The position numbers and the translations under genes were made by a program. A stretch of DNA of 64,000 nucleotides. It comes from Roseomonas marmotae. GTDB taxonomy: Bacteria; Pseudomonadota; Alphaproteobacteria; Acetobacterales; Acetobacteraceae. Position 1 is the first letter of the stretch. Each line of letters starts with the position of its first letter. The stretch lies in the NCBI RefSeq assembly GCF_017654485.1, contig NZ_CP061094.1:310001-374000 (forward strand), in the 5' to 3' direction. This document shows positions 1-8,290 of this stretch, piece after piece. Under the pieces are notes generated by a model, which made no database searches, was not told the origin of the DNA, and saw only the letters and a program-made list of their open reading frames with translations.

Positions 1-276
1 GACCGGCAGAACGCCGACCTCCAGCTCCAGCGAGGTGGTGACGCCGTCGAAAGCCTGCATGCGGTCGGCCGGGATGGACTGGCCATGCGCGTGCAGGTCG
101 ATGAAGCCGGGCGCGACCGCCAGCCCGGCTGCCTCGATGACGCGCGCGGCCTCACCCTCCACCCGGCCGACGGCTTCGATGCGGCCGTCGCGGATGGCGA
201 CATCGCCCACCGCGTCCAGCCCGGTCTCGGGGTCCAGCAGCCGGCCGCCGCGGATGATGAGGTCGTATCGCGCCAT
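1..276 (-). CDS. N-acyl-D-glutamate deacylase-type amidohydrolase, N-terminal part
   Basis: Only the first 92 residues are inside the window; the gene continues past the left edge. The start MARYDLIIRGGRLLDPETG and the later APGFIDLHAHGQ are typical of metal-dependent amidohydrolases: the beta-sandwich strand is followed by the HxH metal-binding motif, here HAH. The following DRMQAFDGVTTSLELEVGVLP resembles the COG3653 D-aminoacylase / N-acyl-D-glutamate deacylase group, which removes acyl groups from N-acyl-D-amino acids. Its ATG lies 5 bp downstream of the stop of the peptide-binding protein gene, so the two are probably co-transcribed with the M81 peptidase gene. This suggests use of D-amino-acid-containing peptides. 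The exact substrate cannot be told from this fragment. Confidence 0.8.
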   Translation of the reverse strand, partial: MARYDLIIRGGRLLDPETGLDAVGDVAIRDGRIEAVGRVEGEAARVIEAAGLAVAPGFIDLHAHGQSIPADRMQAFDGVTTSLELEVGVLPV

Positions 277-281
277 GATGC

Positions 282-1871
282 TCACGCCTTCCGCAGGTTC
301 CAGAAGACCGGCGCCGTGCCGGGCAGGATATCCCTGACATTGCTGCGGAAAGCCTGCTGGGACAGCGTGGTGCCCAGCGGCACATAGGGCACGCTGCGGA
401 AGGCCTCGCGCTCCATCTCCGCCGCCATCGCCTTCTGCGCCGCCGCGTCGGGCGCGGAGAACCAGGCGGTCCGCAGCTCCTCCAGCTTCTCGCTGGTGTA
501 CCAGCCGGCCCAGCCGGCCTTGCCGTTGCCGCGCAGGGCGAGGTGCGAGGCCGGGCTCATGAACTCGGCGGCGACGGCGGTGGTGTGGAAGATGTTCCAG
601 CCGCCTTCCTCCGGTGCCTTCTGCGAGGCGCGGCGGGCCAGCACGGTGCCCCAGTCCGTCACCACCAGCTCGACATTCATGCCGAGGCGCTGCAGCAGGT
701 CGGCCGCCATGTCGCCGAGCGGCGCCAGCGCGGGATTGTCGCTGGGCGAGATGATGACGACCTTGCGGCCGTCATAGCTGCTGGCCTTCAGCATGGCGCG
801 CGCGGCGTCCAGGTTGGCCTCCATCGCCTCGCCGCCCGCGCCGGTGGAGAGCGGCGTGCCGCAGGGGAAGAAGGCCTTGCACTCGCTGAAGAGTTTCGGA
901 TCGCCCACCATGGACTGCAGGAAGTCCGGCTGGTTCACCGCATGCAGCACCGCCTGCCGCACCTTCACGTCGTCGAAGGGCGGGTAGAGATGGTTGAAGC
1001 GCAGCAGCACGTAGATGCCGATCGGGTCGCGCTCGGTGATGGTGACGTCGCGCGCACGGCGCAGGATTGGCAGCAGGTCGGGCATGACGACCTCCAGCCA
1101 GTCCACCTGCCCGGTCTGCAGGGCGGAGACGGAGGTGGAGGCGTCGGGGATGACGCGCCATTCCACCCGGTCCACATGCACATGCTTGCCGCCGGCCGCA
1201 CCATCGGCCGCCTCGCCGCGCGGCACATAGCCGTCGAAGCGCGCATAGGCCGCCATGCTGCCCGCCACCCACTCATCCTTCAGGAAGCGGAAGGGGCCGG
1301 AGCCCACAGCCTCGCGGATCTGCTCCTGCGGCGAGGTGCTGGCCAGGCGCTCCGGCATGATGAAGGGCACGGGGCTGGAAAGCTTGCCCAGCGCCTCGGC
1401 CAGCAGCGGGAAGGGGGCCTTCAGCCGGAAGCGCAGCCGGCGGTCGTCCAGCGCCGAAAGCTCCTCCGTCTGCGCCATCAGCGTGGCGCCGAAGCCGTCC
1501 CGCGCCGCCCAGCGGCGGATGCTGGCCACGCAGTCGCGCGCCCGCACCGGCTCCCCGTCATGGAACTTCAGGCCCTCGCGCAGCCGGATGGTCCAGGTGC
1601 GGCCGTCATCCGTGACCTCATGGCCCTCCGCCATCTGCGGCTGGATGCGGAACTGCGAATCCATCGCGTAGAGCGTGTCGTAGACCATGTAGCCGTGGTT
1701 CCGCACCACGTAGCCCGTGGTCCAGATCGGGTCGAGCGCGCTGAGATCGGCGCTCGGCACGAAGCGGAGGGTCCTGTCCCCGGATTGCGCCAGGGCGGGG
1801 CGGGCCAGGCTGGGCGCCATGACGGCGGCGGCGGTGCCGGCCAGGATGGCGCGGCGGGTCGGTGCGAACAT
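282..1871 (-). CDS. ABC transporter substrate-binding protein, family 5 (peptide/nickel type)
   Basis: A 529-residue periplasmic solute-binding protein of the DppA/OppA type (SBP_bac_5). The N-terminus has a Tat-like signal, APTRRAILAG, followed by a hydrophobic stretch ending in ALAQ. The mature part opens RTLRFVPSADLSALDPIWTTG and contains the family pattern EGLKFHDGEPVRARDCVASIRR about residue 100. No permease or ATPase gene is adjacent, so it must work with a transporter encoded elsewhere. It lies between the M81 peptidase gene (11 bp upstream) and an N-acyl-D-amino-acid deacylase gene (5 bp downstream). The ATG at 1871 is preferred over the adjoining GTG because GAGG lies 9 bases before it. 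Confidence 0.9.
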   Translation of the reverse strand: MFAPTRRAILAGTAAAVMAPSLARPALAQSGDRTLRFVPSADLSALDPIWTTGYVVRNHGYMVYDTLYAMDSQFRIQPQMAEGHEVTDDGRTWTIRLREGLKFHDGEPVRARDCVASIRRWAARDGFGATLMAQTEELSALDDRRLRFRLKAPFPLLAEALGKLSSPVPFIMPERLASTSPQEQIREAVGSGPFRFLKDEWVAGSMAAYARFDGYVPRGEAADGAAGGKHVHVDRVEWRVIPDASTSVSALQTGQVDWLEVVMPDLLPILRRARDVTITERDPIGIYVLLRFNHLYPPFDDVKVRQAVLHAVNQPDFLQSMVGDPKLFSECKAFFPCGTPLSTGAGGEAMEANLDAARAMLKASSYDGRKVVIISPSDNPALAPLGDMAADLLQRLGMNVELVVTDWGTVLARRASQKAPEEGGWNIFHTTAVAAEFMSPASHLALRGNGKAGWAGWYTSEKLEELRTAWFSAPDAAAQKAMAAEMEREAFRSVPYVPLGTTLSQQAFRSNVRDILPGTAPVFWNLRKA

Positions 1872-1882
1872 CACGGAAGTCC

Positions 1883-3358
1883 TCAGGCCTGGTTGGTGAG
1901 GGCGAAGGGGTCTGCCACGCGCGGCCAGTAGGGGCGGGTACGCTTGGTGAAGGGAATTTCAGCGAATTCCGGAGGAATGGCGCCGGGCGCGGAAACATAG
2001 CGGATCTCCCGCGCCACGGGGGCGAAAGCCGCGTGGAAATGCTGCGTGGATTTCACCACGACCACCGCCTTGTCCTCCAGCGTGATGCCGAGGCCGGTGA
2101 AGGCATCCGGCGCGAAGGTCTGCTGCCGCTTGGTGACGAGCACGATGTCGATGCCGTCGGCCGAGATCCAGGCGCTGGGCCCGAAGTTGGCGCGCCCGCC
2201 GCTGAGCCCGGTCTGGCTGAAATCCGCGTCCAGCTTCCGCACCGTCACCATCAGGTCCACCGGATCGCCCGAGGCCGGGCCGCATTTGCCGCCGACGCGC
2301 AGCAGGAAGCTCGCGCCTTCGCCCGCCTCCATGCAGAACTGCACGGCGATGGGGTCCCAGAAGCAGCCGATGACGGCGCCCCTGACGCCACGGTCCACCA
2401 GCCGGCGCAGGATGGCGGTATTGTCGGACGGCGCGCCGCCGCCGGCATTATCCGCCACATCCGCCAGCACCATCGGGCCGCCGCTGCCGGAGAGGGCGTG
2501 GTCGATGCCCTCGTCGATCGTGTCGTGGCGGGTGGCGGTCGCCTCCCGCATCGCCCAGACCTCCTCGCCCAGGCGGGTGGCGAGGGCTTGCGCCTTCGCC
2601 ATGTCGCCATCGGCGACCACCAGCATCTTGGCGCCGACTTCCTCGACATCGCCCCAGGGGAAGCCATGGCCGAAGGAGACGGAGAGGATGCCGTCCTTCC
2701 CCTCCAGCGCCGCCATCCGCGCCACGAAGTCGCGCATCGGCTGCTCCGGCGTGCGCCACATGCTGACCATCCGGCAGTCATGATAGGCCATCACGGGCGA
2801 GATCTCGCCGGCGGCGGCGCGGGTGCAGAGGGTGTACAGCTCCTCCGCCCGCTCCGCGATATCGGTATGCGGGTATTCCTTGAAGGTGATGATGACATCA
2901 GCGCTGGTCCGCATCAGCTCCGTCAGGTGGCAATGCAGGTCCAGCTCGATGCCGATCTTCGCCTTCGGCCCGACGATCTCGCGGATATGCGCGAGGGTGT
3001 CGCCCTCGCAGTCGTCATAGCCATGCGCGACCATGGCGCCGTGCATGAAGAGCAGCACGGCATCCACCGGCCCGGCGCGCCGCAGGTCCTCCAGCATCAT
3101 GTCCCGCAAGCCTTCGTAGACATGCCGGAGCGTCGTGCCGGCGGGCTGCGCGAAGGTGCAGAGGCTTTCCACCAGCTCATGCCCATCGGCCTCGCCGCGC
3201 CGGCGCCAGGTGATCAGCGGGATATTGCCGACGGTCGGCGGATGCCGGCTGCCGTCGTCCCGGTACCAGACCCGCCCCTCCTTGAACCCGGCCCAGCCCG
3301 TGGGGATGGGGGAGAAGGTGTTGGTTTCCGTCGCCAGGGTCGCCATGAAGATCTTCAA
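1883..3358 (-). CDS. M81 family metallopeptidase (MlrC/microcystinase type)
   Basis: A 491-residue protein of peptidase family M81, whose founder MlrC degrades linearised microcystin. The TTG start gives the usual family opening (M)KIFMATLATETNTFSPIPTG and has GGAGA 9-10 bases upstream. Likely zinc-binding segments are ELDLHCHLTELM and KEYPHTD near residues 135-165. The C-terminal MlrC domain includes a block with LADVADNAGGGAPSDNT. M81 members are widespread in soil bacteria that make no contact with microcystin, and commonly sit beside peptide-binding proteins, as here. A general D-peptide or small-peptide hydrolase role is inferred. It heads a minus-strand operon diverging from an XRE-cupin regulator. 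Confidence 0.9.
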   Translation of the reverse strand: MKIFMATLATETNTFSPIPTGWAGFKEGRVWYRDDGSRHPPTVGNIPLITWRRRGEADGHELVESLCTFAQPAGTTLRHVYEGLRDMMLEDLRRAGPVDAVLLFMHGAMVAHGYDDCEGDTLAHIREIVGPKAKIGIELDLHCHLTELMRTSADVIITFKEYPHTDIAERAEELYTLCTRAAAGEISPVMAYHDCRMVSMWRTPEQPMRDFVARMAALEGKDGILSVSFGHGFPWGDVEEVGAKMLVVADGDMAKAQALATRLGEEVWAMREATATRHDTIDEGIDHALSGSGGPMVLADVADNAGGGAPSDNTAILRRLVDRGVRGAVIGCFWDPIAVQFCMEAGEGASFLLRVGGKCGPASGDPVDLMVTVRKLDADFSQTGLSGGRANFGPSAWISADGIDIVLVTKRQQTFAPDAFTGLGITLEDKAVVVVKSTQHFHAAFAPVAREIRYVSAPGAIPPEFAEIPFTKRTRPYWPRVADPFALTNQA

Positions 3359-3440
3359 CTGTCCGTCTCCGGTCCGGTAGGGGATTTACGATGGGTCAAA
3401 ATTTAGCGGATAGTGAATTGCAATGCGTGGAGACGTCAAC

Positions 3441-4109
3441 ATGGCCCGGTCTGGAATGGCGCCCCGTCCGTCCCTGGGAGAGTCCCTCCGGGCCGCGCGG
3501 CTGGCGCAGAACCTGACCCTGAAGGAGGTCAGCGCCCGCTCCGGCCTTGCCATCTCGACCCTCTCCAAGGTGGAGAACGGGCAGATGTCGCTGACCTACG
3601 ACAAGCTGCTGCAACTGAGCGAGGGGATGCGCATCAGCGTCGCGGCCCTTTTCGGAACCCTGCCCGCCGCGCCGCGCCCCGTGATGGCGCGCCGCAGCAT
3701 CAGCCGCGGCGGGCAGGGGCGGCGGGTGCAGACCCCGTGCTACGAATATCTCTACCAGTTCACCGATCTGGCCCGGAAGCGCATGCTGCCGGTCATGGCG
3801 CGACTGGAGGCGCGCAGCCTGGCCGAGTTCGGCGAGCTGATCCGCCATGACGGAGAGGAATATTTCTACGTCCTGCGCGGCCGCGTGATGGTGCATACCG
3901 AGTTCTACGCGCCGGATGTGCTGGAGGAAGGCGACGGCATCTACCTCGATAGCAGCATGGGCCACGCCTATCTGAACGCGGGGGACGAACCCGCGCTGGC
4001 GCTCGTCGTCTGCTCCGGCGTGGACCCCGAGCTGGACGATGCGCTGATCGCGCTGCTGGGCGGGCACCTGGAGCCGCGGGAGGACGTGGGCCCGCGCGCA
4101 CGGCGCTGA
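3441..4109 (+). CDS. XRE family transcriptional regulator with C-terminal cupin
   Basis: A 222-residue regulator. Residues about 11-70 form a Cro/CI-type helix-turn-helix (SLRAARLAQNLTLKEVSARS followed by ISTLSKVENGQMSLTYDKL). Residues about 118-190 form a small cupin barrel (HDGEEYFYVLRGRV, EEGDGIYLDSSMGHAYLNAG) that normally binds an effector. This layout is common for amino-acid and peptide catabolism regulators. The ATG at 3441 has GGAGA seven bases upstream; the in-frame ATG at 3423 has no ribosome-binding site. The gene diverges from the M81 peptidase operon across 82 bp, so that operon is the likely target. Effector unknown. Confidence 0.88.
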   Translation: MARSGMAPRPSLGESLRAARLAQNLTLKEVSARSGLAISTLSKVENGQMSLTYDKLLQLSEGMRISVAALFGTLPAAPRPVMARRSISRGGQGRRVQTPCYEYLYQFTDLARKRMLPVMARLEARSLAEFGELIRHDGEEYFYVLRGRVMVHTEFYAPDVLEEGDGIYLDSSMGHAYLNAGDEPALALVVCSGVDPELDDALIALLGGHLEPREDVGPRARR

Positions 4110-4227
4110 GGCCGGAGGGACCAGGGGGCCGCATTATCCCGCATAATGAAGGTTATGTAAAATTCCTGGTTGCAGGTGCTTCGAGAAGGCACGTTTGCAT
4201 CACGGCAAGCGGCGCCCCGGGGAAGAA

Positions 4228-4731
4228 CTAAGCCTCTTCTTCGCCTGTCATCGAATGCTCCTTATCCGCACGGGCGATCTTTCGGGTGCGACGACCTATC
4301 TTGTCCAGGATCACGCCGAGTTGCCGCTGCTCTGCTTCGGTCAGTGCCGCGGACAGTGCCGCTTGCAGCTCCCGCGCCAAGGGCACGATCTCTCCGTAGA
4401 CGGCGCGTCCCTGGCGGCTGAGCTGTAGGATCTGTGCCCGCTGGTCCTTCGGGTGGGACCGGCGCTCCAACAGCGCCTTGTCTGCCAGGCGGATCACGGC
4501 CCGGCTGACCCTCACCCGGTCCATGGCGGTATGCTCGATCACCTGCTGGGTGGACAGTGTCCCGTGCTGCCCCACCACCGCCACCACGCGCCATTCCGGG
4601 ATGCTGAGCCCGAAACGCTCCTGGTAGCGTGTGGCAAAGAGGCTACTGACCTCCTCCGTCACCACGGACAGGCGATAAGGCAGGAAATCCTGCAGGATCA
4701 GCGGTTCGACAGCGGACTTGCTTCGGAACAT
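4228..4731 (-). CDS. MarR family transcriptional regulator, candidate homogentisate-operon repressor
   Basis: A 167-residue winged-helix protein of the MarR family. The recognition region reads LSTQQVIEHTAMDRVRVSR, followed by the wing containing ERRSHPKDQRAQILQLS. It is transcribed divergently from hmgA, and the 89-bp gap contains a perfect 12-bp palindrome at 4747-4758, the symmetry expected of a MarR dimer site. MarR-type regulators commonly control aromatic catabolism and respond to a pathway intermediate. By position this one should repress itself and hmgA-fahA-maiA, with homogentisate or a related aromatic acid as likely ligand (inferred). It is convergent with the XRE-cupin gene across 118 bp. 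Confidence 0.88.
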   Translation of the reverse strand: MFRSKSAVEPLILQDFLPYRLSVVTEEVSSLFATRYQERFGLSIPEWRVVAVVGQHGTLSTQQVIEHTAMDRVRVSRAVIRLADKALLERRSHPKDQRAQILQLSRQGRAVYGEIVPLARELQAALSAALTEAEQRQLGVILDKIGRRTRKIARADKEHSMTGEEEA

Positions 4732-4746
4732 GCTTTCAGCTTTTCA

Positions 4747-4758
4747 TCTCATATGAGA
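4747..4758. promoter_or_regulatory. Perfect palindrome, candidate MarR operator
   Basis: TCTCATATGAGA is a perfect 12-bp palindrome, 15 bp upstream of the marR-type start and 62 bp upstream of hmgA. A TATAGA hexamer at 4762-4767 could serve as a -10 box toward hmgA, which would put the palindrome in its spacer, an expected place for a repressor. No mapped promoter supports this; it is a reading of position and symmetry. Confidence 0.6.
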
Positions 4759-4820
4759 CGTTATAGAACAGGCCAACGGGACGGAGAACCAGTCCGGCGG
4801 CCCGTGGGAGGACCAACAGG

Positions 4821-6176
4821 ATGAAGGTATCCGTAGGGCCCGGCACCGCCGCCGCGCAAGCAGCCCCACCTGGCAGCACCGGCTACCTGTCCGGCTTCGG
4901 CAACGGCTTTGAGACGGAGGCGCTGCCCGGCGCGCTGCCGATCGGCCGCAACTCGCCGCAGAAATGCGCCTATGGGCTTTATGCGGAGCAGCTTAGCGGC
5001 TCCCCCTTCACCGCGCCGCGCGCGACCAACGAGCGTTCCTGGCTCTATCGCATCCGCCCCACCGTCACGCACTGGGGGCAGTTCCGGAAGGTCGATGCCG
5101 GGCTGTGGCGCACCGCGCCCTGCGCCGAGGTGGACATGCCATTGGCCCCGCTGCGCTGGGACCCCATCCCGCTGCCGCAGGAGAGCCTGTCCTTCCTGGA
5201 GGGTATCCGCACCGTTACCACGGCGGGGGATGCCGGGGCGCAGTCGGGCATGGGCTCGCATGTCTATCTCATCACCCGCTCCATGCGGGACGAGTATTTC
5301 TACAACGCCGATGCCGAGATGATGTTCGTGCCGCAGCAGGGTTGCCTGCGGCTCTGGACCGAGTTCGGCATCATCGACCTCGAGCCCGGCGAGATCGCGG
5401 TCATCCCGCGCGGCGTGAAGCTGCGGGTGGAGCTGCGGAACGGGCAGGCGGCGCGCGGCTATCTCTGCGAGAACTACGGGGGCGCCTTCACCCTGCCGGA
5501 GCGCGGCCCGATCGGCGCCAACTGCCTGGCCAATCCGCGCGACTTCCTCACCCCCGTCGCCGCCTATGAGGACCGCGACGCGCCGTCCACCATGACGGTG
5601 AAGTGGGGCGGCAACCTCTGGCAGGCGGAGCTGCAGCACTCGCCGCTGGACGTGGTGGCGTGGCACGGCAACTACGCACCCTACAAATACGACCTGCGCC
5701 GCTACTCGCCGGTCGGGCCGATCCTGTTCGATCACACCGACCCGTCGATCTTCACCGTGCTGACCTCGCCGTCCGAGACGCCGGGCACGGCCAATATCGA
5801 CTTCGTCATCTTCCCCGAGCGCTGGCTGGTGGCGGAGAATACCTTCCGCCCGCCCTGGTACCACATGAACATCATGAGCGAGTTCATGGGCCTGATCTAT
5901 GGCGTCTACGATGCCAAGACCGGCGGCGGCTTCGTCCCCGGCGGCTTCAGCCTGCACAACTGCATGCTGCCCCATGGCCCGGACATGAATGCCTTCGAAG
6001 GCGCCAGCAACGCAGAGCTGAAGCCGCACAAGCTGGAAGGCACGCTGGCTTTCATGTTCGAGACCCGCTTCCCGCAGCGCGTCACCCGCTTCGCCGCCGA
6101 GGCCCCGCAGTTCCAGAAGGACTATGCCGCCTATGGCCTGGGGCTGCGCAAGCACTTCGACCCCTCGCGGCCGTAA
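4821..6176 (+). CDS. hmgA: Homogentisate 1,2-dioxygenase
   Basis: A 451-residue non-haem iron dioxygenase that opens the ring of homogentisate to give maleylacetoacetate in tyrosine and phenylalanine breakdown. The family opening [20 protein letters not shown] is present. Iron ligands by alignment to the human enzyme are His348 and Glu354 in [14 protein letters not shown], and His385 in LPHGPD. Length is close to the usual 430-450. It is the first gene of an operon with fumarylacetoacetase (12 bp downstream) and maleylacetoacetate isomerase, so the three lower-pathway steps are contiguous. A MarR regulator and palindromic site lie just upstream. Confidence 0.97.
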   Translation: MKVSVGPGTAAAQAAPPGSTGYLSGFGNGFETEALPGALPIGRNSPQKCAYGLYAEQLSGSPFTAPRATNERSWLYRIRPTVTHWGQFRKVDAGLWRTAPCAEVDMPLAPLRWDPIPLPQESLSFLEGIRTVTTAGDAGAQSGMGSHVYLITRSMRDEYFYNADAEMMFVPQQGCLRLWTEFGIIDLEPGEIAVIPRGVKLRVELRNGQAARGYLCENYGGAFTLPERGPIGANCLANPRDFLTPVAAYEDRDAPSTMTVKWGGNLWQAELQHSPLDVVAWHGNYAPYKYDLRRYSPVGPILFDHTDPSIFTVLTSPSETPGTANIDFVIFPERWLVAENTFRPPWYHMNIMSEFMGLIYGVYDAKTGGGFVPGGFSLHNCMLPHGPDMNAFEGASNAELKPHKLEGTLAFMFETRFPQRVTRFAAEAPQFQKDYAAYGLGLRKHFDPSRP

Positions 6177-6188
6177 GGATCGACAACC

Positions 6189-7523
6189 TTGAGCGACAGC
6201 CTGGCGCCCTCCCATCCCGCCCTCGACGCCACCCACGACCCCGCACTGCGGAGCTGGGCGCGGGGTGCGGACGGGCATGCCGATTTCCCGATCCAGAACC
6301 TGCCCTTCGGCATCTTCACTCCGACAGGCCGGGCGGCGCCGCGCGGGGGCGTCGCCATCGGCGACAGCATCCTCGATCTCGCCGCCGCCCTCGACGCCGG
6401 GCTCTTCTCCGGCGCGGCGGCAGAGGCGGCCCGCGCCGCCTCGGGCGAGAGCCTGAACGGCTTCCTGGCGCTCGGCGCCGGTCCGCGCCGCGCGCTGCGG
6501 GCCCGGCTCTCCGAGATCCTCGCGGCCGGCAGCCCGGACCAGCGGAAGGCCGAGGCCTGCCTGCATCCGGCGGCGGATTGCACGCTGCACCTTCCGGCGC
6601 GGATCGGCGACTACACCGACTTCTATGTCGGCATCCATCACGCCACCAATGTCGGCAAGGTGTTCCGGCCCGACAACCCGCTGCTGCCCAACTACAAATA
6701 CGTACCCATCGGCTATCACGGCCGCGCCTCCTCCATCCGCGTCAGCGGCACCGATCTGCGGCGGCCCCGGGGCCAGCTGAAGGCGCCGGATGCCGAGACG
6801 CCGCGCTTCGCGCCCTGCGAGCGGCTGGATTACGAGCTGGAGCTGGGCATCTGGATCGGCCCCGGCAATGCACTGGGCGAGCCGGTGCCGGTGGCCAAGG
6901 CCGAGGACCACATCGCCGGCTACTGCCTGCTGAACGACTGGTCCGCGCGCGACATCCAGGCCTGGGAATATCAGCCGCTGGGGCCTTTCCTGGCGAAAAA
7001 TTTCGGCTCCACCATTTCCGCCTGGGTGGTGACGCCGGAGGCGCTAGCGCCCTTCCGCATCGCCCAGCCCGCGCGGCCGCAAGGCGACCCCGCCCCCCTG
7101 CCCTACCTCCTGGACGAGGCCGACCAGCGCCGGGGTGCCTTCGACCTCGTGCTGGAAGTGCTGATCTCCACGTCGGCGATGCGCGAGAAGGGCCTGGCGC
7201 CGCACCGCGTCGCCCTGTCCAACACCCGGCACATGTATTGGACCGTGGCGCAGATGGTAGCGCACCACACCAGCGGCGGCTGCGACCTGAACTCGGGCGA
7301 CCTGCTGGGCTCCGGCACCGTCTCGGCGCCCGATGCCAGCGGCTTCGGCAGCCTGCTGGAGACCACGCGCGCCGGTAAGGAGCCGGTCCAGCTGCCTTCC
7401 GGCGAGACGCGCCGCTTCCTGGAGGATGGCGATGAGGTGATCCTGCGCGCGCGCGCCGCGCGGCCGGGCGCCGCCTCCATCGGCTTCGGAGAATGCCGTG
7501 CCCGCATCCTACCCGCGGCCTGA
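6189..7523 (+). CDS. fahA: Fumarylacetoacetase
   Basis: A 444-residue enzyme that splits fumarylacetoacetate into fumarate and acetoacetate, the last step of homogentisate breakdown. An N-terminal SH3-like domain (about residues 30-120) precedes the hydrolase fold. Metal and catalytic residues are visible in IGDYTDFYVGIHHATNVGKV (Asp ligand and catalytic His), LDYELELGIW (two Glu ligands) and LLNDWSARDIQAWEYQPLGP (Asp ligand). The start is TTG at 6189, with AAGGA upstream and only 12 bp after the hmgA stop. The symbol fahA is used generically. Confidence 0.96.
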   Translation: MSDSLAPSHPALDATHDPALRSWARGADGHADFPIQNLPFGIFTPTGRAAPRGGVAIGDSILDLAAALDAGLFSGAAAEAARAASGESLNGFLALGAGPRRALRARLSEILAAGSPDQRKAEACLHPAADCTLHLPARIGDYTDFYVGIHHATNVGKVFRPDNPLLPNYKYVPIGYHGRASSIRVSGTDLRRPRGQLKAPDAETPRFAPCERLDYELELGIWIGPGNALGEPVPVAKAEDHIAGYCLLNDWSARDIQAWEYQPLGPFLAKNFGSTISAWVVTPEALAPFRIAQPARPQGDPAPLPYLLDEADQRRGAFDLVLEVLISTSAMREKGLAPHRVALSNTRHMYWTVAQMVAHHTSGGCDLNSGDLLGSGTVSAPDASGFGSLLETTRAGKEPVQLPSGETRRFLEDGDEVILRARAARPGAASIGFGECRARILPAA

Positions 7524-7574
7524 GGAGGAAGATGCCCTCATGCGGCCAGTCAACATGTCCAGCACCGCGCCGGG

Positions 7575-8216
7575 ATGACCATGATGCGCCTGCACGGCTA
7601 TTTCCGTTCCTCTGCCGCCTGGCGGGTGCGCATCGCGCTGAACCTGAAGGGGCTGCAGGCCGAGCAGGTGTTCCACCACCTGCGCCATGGCGGGCAGCGG
7701 GCGCCGGACTACCTGGCCCTGAACCCGCAGGGGCTGGTGCCGGCGCTGGAGACCGACAGTGGCGCGGTGCTGACCCAGTCGCTCGCCATCTGCGAGTGGC
7801 TGGAGGAAGGCTGGCCGGAGCCGCCGCTGCTGCCGGCGGGGCGGGACGAGCGGGCGGCGGTGCGGGCCTTCTCCCTGGCCATCGCCTGCGACATCCACCC
7901 CGTGCAGAACCTGAAGGTGCTGGCTCGGCTGCGGCAGCAGGGCCTGCCGGAGGCCGAGGTCACGGGCTGGGCACGCTGGATCATTCAGGACGGGTTGGAA
8001 GCCTGCGAGGCCATGCTGCGCAGCCAGCCCGGCCCCTTCTGCTTCGGTGCAGCCCCGACCCTGGCGGATCTTTGCCTGGTGCCGCAGCTCGGAAATGCCC
8101 GGCGCTTCGGCTGCGACCTTTCCAGGCTGCCGCGGCTGATGGCGGCGGAAGTGGCCTGCGCCGCCCTGCCCGCCTTCGCTGAGGCGGAACCGGACAAGCA
8201 GCCCGACGCGGAGTAA
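7575..8216 (+). CDS. maiA: Maleylacetoacetate isomerase (zeta-class glutathione S-transferase)
   Basis: A 213-residue zeta-class GST that converts maleylacetoacetate to fumarylacetoacetate with glutathione. The thioredoxin-like domain opens LHGYFRSSAAWRVRIALNLK; the zeta signature normally reads SSCSxRVRIAL, so two central positions are Ala here while the first serines and the Arg are kept. NPQGLVPALE is the usual cis-Pro loop. The C-terminal helical domain has DGLEACEAML and APTLADLCLVPQL. It is third in the hmg operon, 51 bp after fahA. Several Met codons lie together at the start, so the exact N-terminus is uncertain by up to three residues. Confidence 0.93.
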   Translation: MTMMRLHGYFRSSAAWRVRIALNLKGLQAEQVFHHLRHGGQRAPDYLALNPQGLVPALETDSGAVLTQSLAICEWLEEGWPEPPLLPAGRDERAAVRAFSLAIACDIHPVQNLKVLARLRQQGLPEAEVTGWARWIIQDGLEACEAMLRSQPGPFCFGAAPTLADLCLVPQLGNARRFGCDLSRLPRLMAAEVACAALPAFAEAEPDKQPDAE

Positions 8217-8290
8217 CATCGCCCCCGGCAGGCCCGGGGCAATCACCATAACCCAAATCCACCGCAAGAACGTGGACTGGGGAGGAAATC

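Noticed and set aside
3417..3424. ATTGCAAT palindrome between the M81 and XRE-cupin genes
   Set aside because: Only 8 bp and single; too likely by chance in an AT-rich promoter patch to call an operator.
4761..6911. 716-codon open frame on the minus strand
   Set aside because: Antisense to hmgA and fahA; these carry all active-site residues.
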